In this document: positions 9,173 through 18,705 of the stretch, one piece after another | How positions within the stretch are numbered: position 1 is the stretch's first letter | Layout: each line of letters opens with the position of its first letter | Origin: Ruegeria atlantica | Lineage (GTDB): Bacteria; Pseudomonadota; Alphaproteobacteria; Rhodobacterales; Rhodobacteraceae | Length of the DNA: 64,000 bases | Reading direction: 5' to 3' | Assembly: GCF_001458195.1 (NCBI RefSeq) | Contig: NZ_CYPU01000011.1 | Location: forward strand, 1-64,000 | Made by a program: the position numbers and the translations under genes | Notes under the pieces: generated by a model | What the model saw: the letters and a program-made list of their open reading frames with translations, nothing else | Database searches by the model: none | Told to the model about the DNA's origin: nothing

Positions 9173-9278
9173 GGCCTCGGATTCGTTCCGGGGCCTATGA
9201 TATTTGAAACCGGGGACCTTCGGGGCCCTATACCCTTGGCACCTACGGGGGCCTATCACATAGCGGGGAAATCCCCGC
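9173..9278 (+). promoter_or_regulatory. Structured leader before rplB: four successive hairpins
   Basis: Three hairpins in a row carry UNCG-type loops and end in a GGGSCCTAT-like sequence: GGCCTCGGA/TTCCGGGGCC (loop TTCG, near 9173-9195), GGGACC-TTCG-GGGCCC (near 9211-9228) and GGCACC-TACG-GGGGCC (near 9239-9254). A fourth, GCGGGGA/TCCCCGC, follows at 9263-9278, 25 nt before the rplB start. The T-rich stretch 9100-9118 and a TATAGA at 9129 could belong to a promoter, but I see no convincing -35 box. No rplW tail copy is visible in this stretch. Confidence 0.5.
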
Positions 9279-9303
9279 ACTTGCTAAACGGAAGACAGAA
9301 AGC

Positions 9304-10146
9304 ATGGCACTCAAGTCGTACAAGCCGACGACGCCGGGCCAGCGCGGGCTGGTGCTGATCGACCGTTCGGAGCTTTGGAAAGGACGTCCGGTCAAGTCTC
9401 TCACTGAGGGTTTGACCAAATCGGGCGGCCGGAACAACACCGGACGGATCACTTCACGCCGCCGCGGCGGTGGCGCAAAGCGTCTCTACCGGATCGTTGA
9501 CTTCAAACGGAACAAATTTGATGTCGCGGCAACCGTTGAACGGATCGAATATGACCCGAACCGGACCGCATTCATCGCACTGGTAAAATACGAAGACGGC
9601 GAGCAGGCATATATCCTGGCTCCGCAGCGTCTGGCTGTTGGTGACAAAGTCGTGGCATCTGCCAAGGCTGACATCAAGCCGGGCAACGCAATGCCGTTTT
9701 CGGGCATGCCTATCGGTACCATCGTCCACAACATCGAGATGAAGCCTGGTAAAGGCGGTCAGATCGCACGTGCGGCCGGTACATACGCTCAGTTCGTTGG
9801 TCGCGATGGCGGCTACGCTCAGATCCGTCTGAGCTCGGGCGAGCTGCGCATGGTCCGTCAGGAATGCATGGCCACCGTTGGTGCCGTGTCCAACCCCGAC
9901 AACTCGAACCAGAACCTCGGTAAAGCCGGTCGTATGCGCCACAAAGGCGTTCGTCCGTCGGTTCGTGGTGTTGCAATGAACCCGATCGATCACCCGCACG
10001 GTGGTGGTGAAGGTCGTACCTCGGGTGGCCGTACACCGGTTACACCGTGGGGTAAGGACACCAAGGGTAAGCGTACCCGCAACAAGAACAAAGCGTCCCA
10101 GAAGCTGATCATCCGCTCGCGGCACGCCAAGAAGAAGGGACGTTAA
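9304..10146 (+). CDS. rplB: 50S ribosomal protein L2
   Basis: Binds 23S rRNA domain IV and is needed for subunit association and peptidyl transfer. Starts [17 protein letters not shown], contains [20 protein letters not shown] and the C-terminal [24 protein letters not shown], including the conserved functional His. Full length, 280 aa. It restarts the ribosomal operon after the inserted genes and is followed by rpsS after 3 nt. Confidence 0.98.
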   Translation: MALKSYKPTTPGQRGLVLIDRSELWKGRPVKSLTEGLTKSGGRNNTGRITSRRRGGGAKRLYRIVDFKRNKFDVAATVERIEYDPNRTAFIALVKYEDGEQAYILAPQRLAVGDKVVASAKADIKPGNAMPFSGMPIGTIVHNIEMKPGKGGQIARAAGTYAQFVGRDGGYAQIRLSSGELRMVRQECMATVGAVSNPDNSNQNLGKAGRMRHKGVRPSVRGVAMNPIDHPHGGGEGRTSGGRTPVTPWGKDTKGKRTRNKNKASQKLIIRSRHAKKKGR

Positions 10147-10149
10147 TCT

Positions 10150-10428
10150 ATGTCTCGCTCTGTTTGGAAGGGTCCTTTCGTCGATGCTTATGTGCTCAAA
10201 AAAGCCGAAGCAGCGCGCGAGTCGGGCCGCAACGAAGTCATCAAGATCTGGTCGCGTCGTTCCACCATTCTGCCCCAATTCGTGGGTCTGACCTTTGGTG
10301 TGTACAACGGCCATAAGCATATCCCCGTCAACGTCTCGGAAGACATGATCGGTCAGAAGTTTGGTGAGTATTCGCCAACTCGTACCTATTACGGTCACGC
10401 CGCTGACAAAAAAGCGAAGCGGAAGTAA
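10150..10428 (+). CDS. rpsS: 30S ribosomal protein S19
   Basis: 30S head protein that contacts S13 and A-site t[45 protein letters not shown] and [21 protein letters not shown] are all diagnostic. 92 aa, normal length. Spaced 3 nt from both rplB and rplV, so tightly co-translated. Confidence 0.98.
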   Translation: MSRSVWKGPFVDAYVLKKAEAARESGRNEVIKIWSRRSTILPQFVGLTFGVYNGHKHIPVNVSEDMIGQKFGEYSPTRTYYGHAADKKAKRK

Positions 10429-10431
10429 GTC

Positions 10432-10812
10432 ATGGGCAAGGAAAAGAACCCCCGCCGCGTGGCTGAAAACGAAGCAATGGCAAAAACACGCATGCTTCGC
10501 ACTAGCCCGCAGAAACTGAACCTGGTTGCGCAAATGATCCGCGGCAAGAAAGTTGAGAAGGCTCTGACCGACCTGACTTTCTCGAACAAGCGTGTCGCTC
10601 AGGACGTCAAGAAGTGCCTGCAGTCCGCAATCGCCAACGCCGAGAACAACCACAACCTGGACGTTGACGAGCTGATCGTCGCCGAAGCATGGGTTGGCAA
10701 GAACCTGGTCATGAAGCGCGGTCGCCCGCGTGCCCGTGGTCGGTTCGGCAAGATTATGAAGCCGTTCTCGGAGATCACCATCAAGGTGCGTCAAGTTGAG
10801 GAGCAAGCCTAA
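10432..10812 (+). CDS. rplV: 50S ribosomal protein L22
   Basis: Exit-tunnel protein; its beta-hairpin reaches the tunnel constriction. Recognised by [23 protein letters not shown], the central [13 protein letters not shown] and [22 protein letters not shown]. 126 aa, complete. Its stop codon overlaps the rpsC start by one base (TAATG). Confidence 0.97.
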   Translation: MGKEKNPRRVAENEAMAKTRMLRTSPQKLNLVAQMIRGKKVEKALTDLTFSNKRVAQDVKKCLQSAIANAENNHNLDVDELIVAEAWVGKNLVMKRGRPRARGRFGKIMKPFSEITIKVRQVEEQA

Positions 10813-11522
10813 TGGGTCATAAAGTAAATCCGATCGGCATGCGCCTGCAGGTGAACCGCACCTGGGACAGCCGCTGGTACGCCGACACCAAGGACTACGG
10901 TGATCTTCTGCTGGAAGACCTCAAGATCCGTGAGTTCATCAACAAAGAGTGCAAGCAGGCCGGTATTGCGCGTGTGATCATCGAACGTCCGCACAAGAAG
11001 TGCCGCGTTACGATCCACACCGCACGTCCCGGTGTCATCATCGGCAAGAAAGGTGCAGACATTGAAGTGCTGCGCAAAAAGCTTGCTAACATGACTGACA
11101 GCGAACTGCACCTGAACATCGTCGAAGTGCGCAAGCCCGAGCTTGACGCGCAGCTGGTTGCCGAGTCCATCGCTCAGCAGCTGGAGCGCCGGATTTCGTT
11201 CCGTCGCGCGATGAAACGGTCTGTTCAGAACGCCATGCGCATGGGCTCTCTGGGTATCCGGGTGAACGTCGCTGGCCGTCTGGGCGGCGCTGAAATCGCA
11301 CGGACCGAGTGGTACCGCGAAGGCCGTGTGCCTCTGCACACGCTGCGCGCCGACATCGATTACGCACAAGCCGAAGCGATGACCCCCTACGGGATCATCG
11401 GGATCAAGGTCTGGATCTTCAAAGGTGAGATCATGGAGCACGATCCGCAGGCACGTGACCGTAAAGCACAGGAACTCCAGGACGGCCCTGCACCTCGTGG
11501 TGCTGGTGGCGGTCGTCGCTAA
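10812..11522 (+). CDS. rpsC: 30S ribosomal protein S3
   Basis: 30S head protein at the mRNA entry channel. [23 protein letters not shown], the KH-domain motif [14 protein letters not shown] and the C-terminal [27 protein letters not shown] are clear. The last ~25 residues form a basic, Gly/Arg-rich tail. 236 aa. AAGGAGGGA precedes the next gene, rplP, giving that gene a very strong ribosome site. Confidence 0.98.
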   Translation: MGHKVNPIGMRLQVNRTWDSRWYADTKDYGDLLLEDLKIREFINKECKQAGIARVIIERPHKKCRVTIHTARPGVIIGKKGADIEVLRKKLANMTDSELHLNIVEVRKPELDAQLVAESIAQQLERRISFRRAMKRSVQNAMRMGSLGIRVNVAGRLGGAEIARTEWYREGRVPLHTLRADIDYAQAEAMTPYGIIGIKVWIFKGEIMEHDPQARDRKAQELQDGPAPRGAGGGRR

Positions 11523-11534
11523 GGAGGGAAAGAT

Positions 11535-11948
11535 ATGCTTCAACCAAAGCGTACTAAATTCCGCAAGATGCACAAAGGCCGGATCAAGGGTGAAGCCAAA
11601 GGCGGCTCTGATTTGAACTTTGGCACCTATGGTCTGAAAGCTCTTGAGCCTGAGCGTGTAACTGCACGCCAGATCGAAGCTGCACGTCGTGCCATGACGC
11701 GTCACATGAAGCGTCAGGGCCGTGTCTGGATCCGCATCTTCCCCGACACCCCGGTCACTGCAAAGCCGATCGAAGTTCGTATGGGTAAAGGTAAAGGTTC
11801 GGTCGACCGCTGGGCATGCAAAGTCAAGCCTGGCCGCGTGATGTTCGAGATCGACGGCGTCAATGACGACATCGCACGTGAGGCCCTGCGCCTGGCCGCG
11901 ATGAAGCTGCCGATCAAGACCCGCGTAGTGATCCGCGAAGACTGGTAA
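11535..11948 (+). CDS. rplP: 50S ribosomal protein L16
   Basis: Binds near the A-site finger of 23S r[19 protein letters not shown], the [16 protein letters not shown] region and [20 protein letters not shown] are diagnostic; the protein is complete at 137 aa. In most genomes rpmC follows at once; here a terminator and four accessory genes intervene. Confidence 0.98.
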   Translation: MLQPKRTKFRKMHKGRIKGEAKGGSDLNFGTYGLKALEPERVTARQIEAARRAMTRHMKRQGRVWIRIFPDTPVTAKPIEVRMGKGKGSVDRWACKVKPGRVMFEIDGVNDDIAREALRLAAMKLPIKTRVVIREDW

Positions 11949-11980
11949 GCGATTGGGCGAAAGCCCTTCGTAACAAGATT

Positions 11981-12016
11981 AACCCCCGTCGGGACACCGG
12001 CGGGGGTTTTCTTTTT
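11981..12016 (+). terminator. Rho-independent terminator after rplP
   Basis: Stem AACCCCCG ... CGGGGGTT with an internal GTCGG/CCGGC pairing, followed by TTTTCTTTTT, 32 nt after the rplP stop. It ends the rplB-rplP block. Confidence 0.9.
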
Positions 12017-12111
12017 CGTCAGCCTATTGTGATCCACCCCATCGTTTCGTGAAAGAAGTCGACGATTGTCCATGGCCCCCATAGGCTGACAATTGTGAAT
12101 GGGAGGGTCAT

Positions 12112-12660
12112 ATGTTTCAGCTGCGCAAGAAGGTATTCATCAAAGAGATTATAACCACCGACCAATTGGGGCAACTATGTGCTCCGGTCTGCCGGGTTGC
12201 AGCTTTGGCAGTCATACAGAACCCACTCGCCGGTAAATTTTCGGAAGACTTGTCCGAGCTGTTTAAAATAGGTGGTGCGCTCGGCGCTGACCTCGCGGCC
12301 GAGGCTGTTTCTCAACTCGACGGTTCTCCGATTTCGTACGGTAAAGCAGCGATTGTTGGTGCGAATGGCGATCTCGAACAAGGCGGCGCACTGATCCACC
12401 CGAAACTTGGCGCTCCGATGCGTGCTACAGCCGGTGGAGGCGAAGCTGTCATTCCGTCTAATGCCAAGCTCGGGGCACCGGGATGTTCAATCGATCTGCC
12501 GCTTGGGCACAAGGACAACCCGTGGTCCTTTGACCATTTCGATACCATGACTTTGAATATTCCGGATGCGCCGAAACCGGATGAGATCGTCATGTGTCTG
12601 GCCTACGCAGATGGCGGACGACCGATCCCGCGCTGCGGTTCGGGACCGGTCAAAAACTGA
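12112..12660 (+). CDS. Amino acid synthesis family protein (DUF1185, AA_synth)
   Basis: Resembles the AA_synth family (PF06684), whose members are often annotated as involved in amino-acid biosynthesis without a defined reaction. Typical segments are PVCRVAALAVIQNPLAGKF near the N-terminus, HPKLGAPMRATAGGGEAVIPSNAKLGAPG in the middle and CLAYADGGRPIPRCGSGP at the end. 182 aa, no signal peptide or membrane span. GGGAGG ribosome site lies just upstream. It is followed by a 2-oxoglutarate oxygenase gene 49 nt later on the same strand; a shared role is not evident. Confidence 0.75.
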   Translation: MFQLRKKVFIKEIITTDQLGQLCAPVCRVAALAVIQNPLAGKFSEDLSELFKIGGALGADLAAEAVSQLDGSPISYGKAAIVGANGDLEQGGALIHPKLGAPMRATAGGGEAVIPSNAKLGAPGCSIDLPLGHKDNPWSFDHFDTMTLNIPDAPKPDEIVMCLAYADGGRPIPRCGSGPVKN

Positions 12661-12709
12661 AGGCTGGCTGGGGCTGGTCTTGGGTCAGGGCTTGGGCTAT
12701 GCCCGACCC

Positions 12710-13330
12710 ATGGCACAGATTGAATCACTCTTCGTTACCCGTCTTTATCGCGCAGCCCTTTCCGAATTCGATCCCAAGATCGATCCTGAGGAAATGGAAA
12801 ATTCTTGTCTTGTCATCGCCGAGGATGATGAGGCTGGGCAGGAATGGTGCGAAGAAAACGGCTATCCCGGCTACACCAGCTATGCCTCGCTGACCGATCT
12901 GCCCTGGCGGTTCCCGATCTTTGCCGATCTGGTCAAAGCGTTGGATCAGCATGTGGCAGCCTTTGCCAAGGATCTGGAGTTCGATCTGGGCGAGGGTGAA
13001 TTGAAGCTCGAAGACCTGTGGATCAACCTTCTCCCCGAAGGCGGAATGCACTCCAGCCACCTGCACCCGCACAGCGTGATTTCCGGCACGACCTATGTGG
13101 CGATGCCCGAACGGGCAAGCGCGCTGAAACTGGAAGACCCCCGCTCGGCCCGTATGATGGCGGCACCGACGCGGCTAAAGGGCGGGCGGCGGGATTTGCA
13201 GCCGTTCATCTATATGAAGCCGCAGGTGGGAGATGTCCTGCTGTGGGAAAGCTGGCTGCGACATGAGGTGCCGATGAATATGGCTGAGGATGAGCGCATC
13301 AGTGTCAGCTTTAACTATAAGTGGGAGTGA
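12710..13330 (+). CDS. Putative 2OG-Fe(II) oxygenase (TIGR02466-type)
   Basis: Member of a small oxygenase family of unknown substrate. The segment DLWINLLPEGGMHSSHLHPHSVISGTTYV holds the likely iron-binding histidines, and GDVLLWESWLRHEVPMN carries the C-terminal His and region for 2-oxoglutarate. The end ERISVSFNYKW is typical. 206 aa from the ATG at 12710; an in-frame longer start overlapping the previous gene is unlikely because its extra residues have no coding character. Cytoplasmic, no signal peptide. Confidence 0.75.
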   Translation: MAQIESLFVTRLYRAALSEFDPKIDPEEMENSCLVIAEDDEAGQEWCEENGYPGYTSYASLTDLPWRFPIFADLVKALDQHVAAFAKDLEFDLGEGELKLEDLWINLLPEGGMHSSHLHPHSVISGTTYVAMPERASALKLEDPRSARMMAAPTRLKGGRRDLQPFIYMKPQVGDVLLWESWLRHEVPMNMAEDERISVSFNYKWE

Positions 13331-13587
13331 ACCCCGGTTCACGACACGGTAATTGTATCAGTGTAGCGAATGCGGGACGAAAGGGCGGTGCCGCCGCCAA
13401 TCACTTTTCACTTCGAGTTGTCGAAAAACCTTGCAATATGTGTCGTCATGAACCATGTGAGGCACGCTTACGTTTTTCTTTTTCGACCACTGTCTCCCGA
13501 ATCTTCGGCGTTCAGTCTCTCGATCCAGACCTACAACGCCGCGCTGTCGCAATTCCGCGGACAGCAATTTAATAGGAGACTACGGAT
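13331..13587 (+). other. Intergenic leader region before the cold-shock gene
   Basis: This 257-nt stretch has no convincing gene. A long untranslated leader with temperature-sensitive folding is usual for cspA-type genes; a TAGGAG ribosome site precedes the start. I cannot identify the promoter with confidence. Confidence 0.35.
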
Positions 13588-13794
13588 ATGGCCAATGGCA
13601 CCGTAAAATGGTTCAACACAACTAAAGGTTTTGGCTTCATCGCACCGGAGACCGGTGGCAAAGACGTGTTTGTACACATCTCTGCTGTTGAGCGCTCGGG
13701 TCTGACCGGCCTGGCCGACGACCAGAAAGTAACATTCGACATCGAGCCCGGCCGTGACGGTCGCGAGTCGGCTGTGAACATCGCTCTGGCGTAA
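13588..13794 (+). CDS. Cold-shock protein, CspA family
   Basis: Single-stranded nucleic-acid-binding protein of 68 aa acting as an RNA chaperone. RNP-1 (KGFGFIAPE) and RNP-2 (DVFVHIS) are intact within a full OB fold, starting MANGTVKWFNTTKGFGF. It stands alone with its own leader and a strong terminator between rplP and rpmC. Which of the several Rhodobacteraceae Csp paralogues it is cannot be told. Confidence 0.95.
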   Translation: MANGTVKWFNTTKGFGFIAPETGGKDVFVHISAVERSGLTGLADDQKVTFDIEPGRDGRESAVNIALA

Positions 13795-13819
13795 GTCACT
13801 TAGACTTAGACAGTTGAAG

Positions 13820-13853
13820 ACGCGGTCTCGTGCAAACGAGGCCGCGTTTTTCG
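13820..13853 (+). terminator. Rho-independent terminator after the cold-shock gene
   Basis: Stem CGCGGTCTCG / CGAGGCCGCG with a 6-nt loop and five T, 26 nt after the stop. Confidence 0.92.
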
Positions 13854-13903
13854 TTTGTGGAAGGTAGTGCCAAAATTGCGATTGACTGCACTGCGACGCA
13901 CTG

Positions 13904-14200
13904 ATGAAGATCGCCGCGAAGGAAGTGATCGGTGTTAGCTTTGACAACAAGTGGTATAAACCCGTGTCTCAGGCAGGCCATGGAAACTGCTACTCCAGTA
14001 TTTTGGGGGGGGGCGTGTTGGTGCTGTTTCTGCTGATACTTTATCGAACGGGTTGGAACGTGAGAGAGAGCATTCTGGCGATCATAGGTTTGCGCGGAAT
14101 GCGAAACATCACCCCGGTTGAATTGGTTGTTTCGGCGGTGACGATCAGCGCAACGTTTTATGTCCTGCTTCAAGCTTTGGAAGCCTGCAAACAAATATAG
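13904..14200 (+). CDS. Hypothetical small membrane protein (doubtful)
   Basis: A 98-aa open frame with two hydrophobic stretches (residues ~33-48 and ~78-90) and no family I recognise. It contains an eight-G run near 14006, and no clear ribosome site precedes the ATG. It may be a small membrane protein, a decayed gene, or chance. Position between the cold-shock terminator and the rpmC promoter leaves room for a gene but gives no hint of function. Confidence 0.3.
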   Translation: MKIAAKEVIGVSFDNKWYKPVSQAGHGNCYSSILGGGVLVLFLLILYRTGWNVRESILAIIGLRGMRNITPVELVVSAVTISATFYVLLQALEACKQI

Positions 14201-14247
14201 TTTTTACGTGGCTAGTTTGCTTGCATTCTCATGCGCCAAACTTTCCC

Positions 14248-14276
14248 TTGCCACCCACTGCTGAACCCCCTATAGA
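14248..14276 (+). promoter_or_regulatory. Predicted promoter of the spc block (rpmC onward)
   Basis: TTGCCA (14248-14253), 17-nt spacer, TATAGA (14271-14276). The leader downstream contains a CCCC...GGGG hairpin near 14292-14310 and GGTCA/TGACC near 14338-14351 before rpmC at 14394. The stretch 14201-14393 holds no gene. Confidence 0.65.
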
Positions 14277-14393
14277 GCGGCATCTTGCGTTCCCCTGGCC
14301 GAGTCGGGGGATTCGTATGTCTATCATTCATCCACCAGGTCAAAGGTGACCCTGTAAGGGGCCTTCTGGTGTTTTGAGCAAAGGAAAAAGGCG

Positions 14394-14600
14394 ATGAACG
14401 CCCAAGAACTGCGTGACAAGACCCCGGACCAGCTCCGCGAGGAACTGGCCAACCTGAAGAAAGAAAGCTTTAACCTGCGCTTTCAACAGGCAACCGGTCA
14501 GCTGGAAAGCACCGCCGGCATCAAAGCGGCCCGCCGCAACGCTGCCCGCGTCAAAACCATTCTGAACGAAAAGGCCGCTGCTGCGGCATCGGAGGAGTAA
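14394..14600 (+). CDS. rpmC: 50S ribosomal protein L29
   Basis: Small two-helix protein at the tunnel exit beside L23. [37 protein letters not shown] and the Arg/Lys-rich second helix are typical. 68 aa with a short Ala-rich tail. First gene of the spc block, after its own promoter; rpsQ follows after 4 nt. Confidence 0.97.
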   Translation: MNAQELRDKTPDQLREELANLKKESFNLRFQQATGQLESTAGIKAARRNAARVKTILNEKAAAAASEE

Positions 14601-14604
14601 TCCT

Positions 14605-14835
14605 ATGCCCAAGCGTATCCTGTCCGGCACCGTAACCAGCGATGCCAACGCACAAACCGTAACCGTGTCCGTCGAGCGCCGCTTTACGCATCCGGTTCTG
14701 AAGAAAACCATCCGTAAGTCCAAGAAATACCGGGCTCACGATGAAAAGAACGCCTTCAAGGTCGGTGACTCTGTTCGCATCATCGAATGCGCGCCGAAAT
14801 CGAAGACGAAACGTTGGGAAGTTCTGGAAGCGTAA
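14605..14835 (+). CDS. rpsQ: 30S ribosomal protein S17
   Basis: 16S rRNA-binding OB-fold protein. [34 protein letters not shown] and the end [23 protein letters not shown] are diagnostic; 76 aa. A GC-rich inverted repeat (GGGGG ... CCCCC) lies in the 76-nt gap before rplN, which may be a processing or pausing site. Confidence 0.97.
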   Translation: MPKRILSGTVTSDANAQTVTVSVERRFTHPVLKKTIRKSKKYRAHDEKNAFKVGDSVRIIECAPKSKTKRWEVLEA

Positions 14836-14911
14836 GCTTTCAGGATTTTTCCATTTGTCGAAACCCTGGGGGATCTAACCAGACCAGCCCCCACAGGTCG
14901 GGAGAAACCAC

Positions 14912-15280
14912 ATGATCCAGATGCAGACCAATCTGGATGTCGCTGACAACTCCGGCGCACGCCGAGTTCAGTGCATCAAGGTCCTGGGTGGTTCCAAGCG
15001 TAAATACGCCTCCGTCGGCGACATCATTGTCGTCTCGGTGAAGGAAGCCATCCCGCGCGGCCGCGTAAAGAAAGGTGACGTCCGTAAGGCCGTCGTCGTA
15101 CGCACCGCCAAAGAAGTCCGTCGCGAAGACGGCACCGCGATCCGTTTTGATCGCAACGCCGCCGTCATCCTGAACAACAACAACGAGCCCGTAGGTACAC
15201 GTATCTTTGGCCCGGTTGTTCGTGAACTGCGTGGCAAGAACTTCATGAAAATCATCTCGCTCGCTCCGGAGGTGCTGTAA
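14912..15280 (+). CDS. rplN: 50S ribosomal protein L14
   Basis: Subunit-interface protein, contacts 16S rRNA helix 14 and is the docking site of the silencing factor Rsf[34 protein letters not shown] and [30 protein letters not shown] are diagnostic. Complete, 122 aa; GGGAGAAA ribosome site. rplX follows after 2 nt. Confidence 0.98.
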   Translation: MIQMQTNLDVADNSGARRVQCIKVLGGSKRKYASVGDIIVVSVKEAIPRGRVKKGDVRKAVVVRTAKEVRREDGTAIRFDRNAAVILNNNNEPVGTRIFGPVVRELRGKNFMKIISLAPEVL

Positions 15281-15282
15281 TC

Positions 15283-15594
15283 ATGGCTGCTAAACTCCGC
15301 AAAGGCGACAAGGTCGTCGTGCTGGCCGGCAAGGACAAGGGCAAAGAGGGAACTATCACCTCGGTTAACCCATCTGCCGGAAAAGCTGTTGTTGACGGTA
15401 TCAACATCGCCATCCGCGCCACTCGCCAGACTCAGAACTCTCAGGGTGGTCGTCTGCCTCAGGCAAACCCGATCGAGTTGTCGAACTTGGCTCTGCTGGA
15501 CAAGAACGGCAAAGCAACTCGCGTTGGCTTCCGCATGGAAGGTGACAAGAAAGTGCGCTTCGCCAAGACCACGGGGGACGTGATCGATGCTTGA
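15283..15594 (+). CDS. rplX: 50S ribosomal protein L24
   Basis: Assembly initiator of the 50S subunit, KOW-domain protein. [22 protein letters not shown] is the KOW motif, followed by [11 protein letters not shown] and [22 protein letters not shown]. 103 aa. It overlaps rplE by 8 nt, so L24 and L5 are translationally coupled. Confidence 0.98.
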   Translation: MAAKLRKGDKVVVLAGKDKGKEGTITSVNPSAGKAVVDGINIAIRATRQTQNSQGGRLPQANPIELSNLALLDKNGKATRVGFRMEGDKKVRFAKTTGDVIDA

Positions 15595-16147
15595 TAACGC
15601 AACCTACACCCCGCGTCTGAAAGCTCAGTACGCTGAAACCATCCGTGCCGCTCTGAAAGAAGAGTTCGGCTACAAGAACGACATGCAGCTGCCCAAGCTG
15701 GACAAAATCGTTCTGAACATCGGTTGTGGTGCCGAAGCGGTTAAAGACTCGAAGAAAGCGAAAGCTGCTGTCGAGGATCTGACTGCGATTGCTGGTCAAC
15801 AGGCTGTTTCCACCAAAGCGAAGAAGTCGATCGCTGGCTTCCGCGTCCGTGAAGACATGCCGTTGGGTGCGAAAGTGACTCTGCGCGGTGACCGGATGTA
15901 CGAATTCCTGGATCGTCTGATCACCATCGCGATGCCACGTATTCGTGACTTCCGCGGCGTGAAGCCGTCTTTCGATGGTCAGGGCAATTTTGCCATGGGC
16001 ATGAAAGAGCACATCGTGTTCCCGGAAATCGACTTCGACAAAGTTGATGAAGTCTGGGGCATGGACATCGTAATTGCCACCACAGCGAAAACCGACGCTG
16101 AAGCAAAGGCACTGTTGAAAGCTTTCAACATGCCGTTCAACGCGTAA
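15587..16147 (+). CDS. rplE: 50S ribosomal protein L5
   Basis: Binds 5S rRNA and contacts P-site t[60 protein letters not shown] and the C-terminal [18 protein letters not shown] are diagnostic. 186 aa, complete. A GGGAGG ribosome site for rpsN lies in the 19-nt gap that follows. Confidence 0.98.
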   Translation: MLDNATYTPRLKAQYAETIRAALKEEFGYKNDMQLPKLDKIVLNIGCGAEAVKDSKKAKAAVEDLTAIAGQQAVSTKAKKSIAGFRVREDMPLGAKVTLRGDRMYEFLDRLITIAMPRIRDFRGVKPSFDGQGNFAMGMKEHIVFPEIDFDKVDEVWGMDIVIATTAKTDAEAKALLKAFNMPFNA

Positions 16148-16166
16148 GCGCCGGGAGGATTGAGAC

Positions 16167-16472
16167 ATGGCTAAAAAAGCAATGATCGAACGCGAGAAGA
16201 AGCGCGAACGCCTGGTGGCCAAATATGCCGCAAAGCGTGCCGAGCTGAAAGAAATCGCGAATGACGAGAGCAAGCCGATGGAAGAGCGCTTCAAAGCGCG
16301 TCTGAAACTGGCGAAACTGCCGCGCAACAGCTCGGCTACTCGTCTGCACAACCGCTGTCAGCTGACAGGTCGTCCCCACGCTTACTACCGTAAGCTGAAG
16401 GTCAGCCGTATCGCGCTGCGCGAGCTGGGTTCTGCTGGTCAGATCCCCGGCATGGTGAAATCGAGCTGGTAA
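16167..16472 (+). CDS. rpsN: 30S ribosomal protein S14 (zinc-free form)
   Basis: 30S head protein. 101-aa long form starting [17 protein letters not shown], with [48 protein letters not shown]. The CxxC pairs of the short zinc form are absent (a single Cys in NRCQLTGR), so this is the C-minus type. Same operon as its neighbours. Confidence 0.98.
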   Translation: MAKKAMIEREKKRERLVAKYAAKRAELKEIANDESKPMEERFKARLKLAKLPRNSSATRLHNRCQLTGRPHAYYRKLKVSRIALRELGSAGQIPGMVKSSW

Positions 16473-16485
16473 GGGAGAGAATGAT

Positions 16486-16878
16486 ATGAACGATCCTATC
16501 GGCGATATGCTCACCCGTATCCGCAACGCGCAAATGCGTGGCAAGTCCACCGTTTCCACCCCGGCTTCCAAGCTGCGCGGTTGGGTTCTGGACGTGCTGG
16601 CGGACGAAGGTTACATCCGTGGCTACGAAGCGACGACCGGTGAAAACGGTCATCCGGCCATCGAAATCAGCCTGAAATACTACGAAGGCACCCCTGTCAT
16701 TCGCGAACTGAAGCGGGTCTCTAAGCCCGGTCGTCGCGTATACATGGGCGTCAATGACATCCCGCAGGTCCGTCAGGGTCTGGGTGTGTCGATTGTCAGC
16801 ACTCCGAAAGGTGTGATGTCGGACCAGAACGCACGCTCCAACAATGTTGGTGGCGAAGTGCTCTGCACCGTCTTCTAA
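16486..16878 (+). CDS. rpsH: 30S ribosomal protein S8
   Basis: Binds 16S rRNA helix 21; in E. coli the S8 protein also represses the spc operon. [31 protein letters not shown] and the end [22 protein letters not shown] are diagnostic. 130 aa, complete. GGAGAG ribosome site. Confidence 0.98.
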   Translation: MNDPIGDMLTRIRNAQMRGKSTVSTPASKLRGWVLDVLADEGYIRGYEATTGENGHPAIEISLKYYEGTPVIRELKRVSKPGRRVYMGVNDIPQVRQGLGVSIVSTPKGVMSDQNARSNNVGGEVLCTVF

Positions 16879-16890
16879 GGAGGTCTGTCA

Positions 16891-17424
16891 ATGTCTCGTA
16901 TTGGTAAACGTCCGGTCGAATTGCCCAGCGGCGTAACTGCCTCGGTTTCCGGCCAGACCATCGAAGTCAAAGGCCCGAAAGGCGCCCGCAGCTTCACTGC
17001 GACTGACGACGTTTCGCTGTCTGTCGAAGATAACGTGGTTCAGATCAACCCTCGCGGTATGTCCAAGCGCGCGCGCCAGCAGTGGGGCATGAGCCGCACA
17101 ATGGTCGCAAACCTGGTGACCGGTGTGACCGAAGGCTTCAAGAAAGAGCTGGAGATCCAGGGTGTTGGTTACCGGGCTCAGATGCAGGGCAACACCCTGA
17201 AGCTGAACCTGGGCTACAGCCATGACGTTGATTTCGTCGCTCCGGAAGGTGTCACCATCACCGCGCCGAAGCAGACCGTGATCATTGTGGAAGGTAACGA
17301 CCAGCAGCAGGTGGGCGAAGTCGCGGCGAAAATCCGTGAATGGCGCCGTCCCGAGCCCTATAAGGGCAAAGGCATCCGCTATAAGGGCGAGTTCATCTTC
17401 CGCAAAGAAGGCAAGAAGAAGTAA
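16891..17424 (+). CDS. rplF: 50S ribosomal protein L6
   Basis: Contacts the sarcin-ricin region and factor-binding site. [19 protein letters not shown], the double alpha/beta domains and the C-terminal [26 protein letters not shown] are diagnostic. 177 aa. AAGGAGG lies upstream of the ATG. Confidence 0.98.
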   Translation: MSRIGKRPVELPSGVTASVSGQTIEVKGPKGARSFTATDDVSLSVEDNVVQINPRGMSKRARQQWGMSRTMVANLVTGVTEGFKKELEIQGVGYRAQMQGNTLKLNLGYSHDVDFVAPEGVTITAPKQTVIIVEGNDQQQVGEVAAKIREWRRPEPYKGKGIRYKGEFIFRKEGKKK

Positions 17425-17435
17425 GGACGCAAACA

Positions 17436-17795
17436 ATGGCAAACAGCAAAAGAACCCTGTTTCTGAAGCGCCGCCTGCGCGTTCGGAACAAACTTCGCAA
17501 GGTCAACGCGGGTCGTCCGCGTTTGTCCGTACACCGTTCGAACAAGAACATCTCTGTTCAGTTGATCGACGACGTACGTGGCGTGACCCTGGCTTCGGCC
17601 TCGACCCTGGAAAAAGATCTGGGTGTTGTTGGCAAGAACAACGTCGAAGCGGCCACCAAAGTGGGCGCGGCCATCGCCGAGCGTGCCAAGAAGGCAGGCG
17701 TCGAAGAGGCCTATTTCGATCGTGGCGGCTTCCTGTTCCACGGCAAAGTGAAGGCTGTCGCCGACGCTGCGCGTGAAGGTGGTCTGAAGATCTAA
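17436..17795 (+). CDS. rplR: 50S ribosomal protein L18
   Basis: 5S rRNA-binding protein. [26 protein letters not shown], the central helix with [43 protein letters not shown] are diagnostic; 119 aa. The 115-nt gap to rpsE contains two short GC-rich hairpins (GGGCGG/CCGCCC type near 17803-17822, and GGGGCC-rich near 17830-17857) of unknown meaning. Confidence 0.98.
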   Translation: MANSKRTLFLKRRLRVRNKLRKVNAGRPRLSVHRSNKNISVQLIDDVRGVTLASASTLEKDLGVVGKNNVEAATKVGAAIAERAKKAGVEEAYFDRGGFLFHGKVKAVADAAREGGLKI

Positions 17796-17910
17796 GACTT
17801 GCGGGCGGGTTTCGATCCGCCCCGATGATCCGGGGGCCTTGGCAATGCCGGGGCCCACTTGGATTGAACAAACGACGCCGCAAGCGTCACCAAAGAAAAG
17901 GGATGCCAAA

Positions 17911-18480
17911 ATGGCAGAACGTGATAACCGCCGGGGCCGTGGACGTGACCGCGACGAAACTCCGGAATTCGCAGATCGTCTGGTTGCGATCAACCGCGTA
18001 TCGAAAACCGTAAAAGGTGGTAAGCGCTTTGGCTTCGCCGCTCTGGTGGTCGTAGGCGATCAGAAAGGCCGCGTAGGCTTTGGCAAAGGTAAAGCGAAAG
18101 AAGTACCTGAAGCCATCCGCAAAGCGACTGAACAAGCCAAGCGTCAGATGATCCGCGTGCAACTGCGCGAAGGTCGTACCCTGCACCACGACATCGAAGG
18201 CCGTCATGGCGCCGGTAAAGTGGTTATGCGCAGCGCACCTGAAGGTACCGGTATCATCGCCGGTGGTCCGATGCGTGCCGTGTTCGAAATGCTGGGCGTG
18301 AAGGACGTTGTGTCCAAGTCGCTGGGCTCGCAGAACCCGTACAACATGATCCGCGCCACCATCAACGGCCTGCAGAAAGAGCAGAGCCCGCGTTCGGTTG
18401 CCCAGCGTCGTGGCAAAAAGGTTGCTGACATCCTGCCCAAGCGGGACGAAGCACCAGCTGCTGCTGAAGCAGAAGCATAA
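17911..18480 (+). CDS. rpsE: 30S ribosomal protein S5
   Basis: Contributes to decoding accuracy and mRNA helicase activity of the 30S. The ATG at 17911 gives [33 protein letters not shown], the usual alphaproteobacterial N-terminus; a longer in-frame start 72 nt upstream is not needed. [16 protein letters not shown], the S5 fold and the C-terminal [23 protein letters not shown] are clear, with an Ala/Glu tail. 189 aa. Confidence 0.97.
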   Translation: MAERDNRRGRGRDRDETPEFADRLVAINRVSKTVKGGKRFGFAALVVVGDQKGRVGFGKGKAKEVPEAIRKATEQAKRQMIRVQLREGRTLHHDIEGRHGAGKVVMRSAPEGTGIIAGGPMRAVFEMLGVKDVVSKSLGSQNPYNMIRATINGLQKEQSPRSVAQRRGKKVADILPKRDEAPAAAEAEA

Positions 18481-18492
18481 GGAGAGCGACCC

Positions 18493-18681
18493 ATGGCAAA
18501 AACCATCGTCGTCAAGCAAATCGGTTCCCCGATCCGTCGCCCCGCTGAACAGCGCGCGACTCTGATCGGCCTGGGCCTGAACAAGATGCACAAAACCCGC
18601 GAGCTTGAGGATACGCCCTCGGTCCGCGGCATGGTCAACAAGATCCCGCATCTGGTTGAGATCATCGAAGAGCGCGGCTAA
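18493..18681 (+). CDS. rpmD: 50S ribosomal protein L30
   Basis: Small 50S protein of 62 aa. [40 protein letters not shown] and the end [12 protein letters not shown] are typical. Last gene of this block; rplO, normally next, is 3 kb downstream behind an insertion. Confidence 0.97.
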   Translation: MAKTIVVKQIGSPIRRPAEQRATLIGLGLNKMHKTRELEDTPSVRGMVNKIPHLVEIIEERG

Positions 18682-18705
18682 GCGCCTTGCTTCTAAGAGC
18701 TAGAA

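Noticed and set aside
9066-9303. A fourth rplW tail copy before rplB
   Set aside because: I looked for GGCCAGTTGGG, CGGAAAGACGT and ACCATCGACG-like strings and found none; the array ends at 7750.
9454-10806. 450-residue open frame on the minus strand opposite rplB-rpsS-rplV
   Set aside because: It is the mirror of codon bias in three certain ribosomal genes; its product has no family pattern. The same holds for the long minus-strand frame at 10809-11705 opposite rpsC and rplP and for 15401-16351 opposite rplX and rplE.
11949-14393. Gene-tail duplications in the rplP-rpmC insertion, as seen behind rplW
   Set aside because: Sequences after the 12660, 13330 and 13794 stops do not resemble the rplP 3' end or its terminator.
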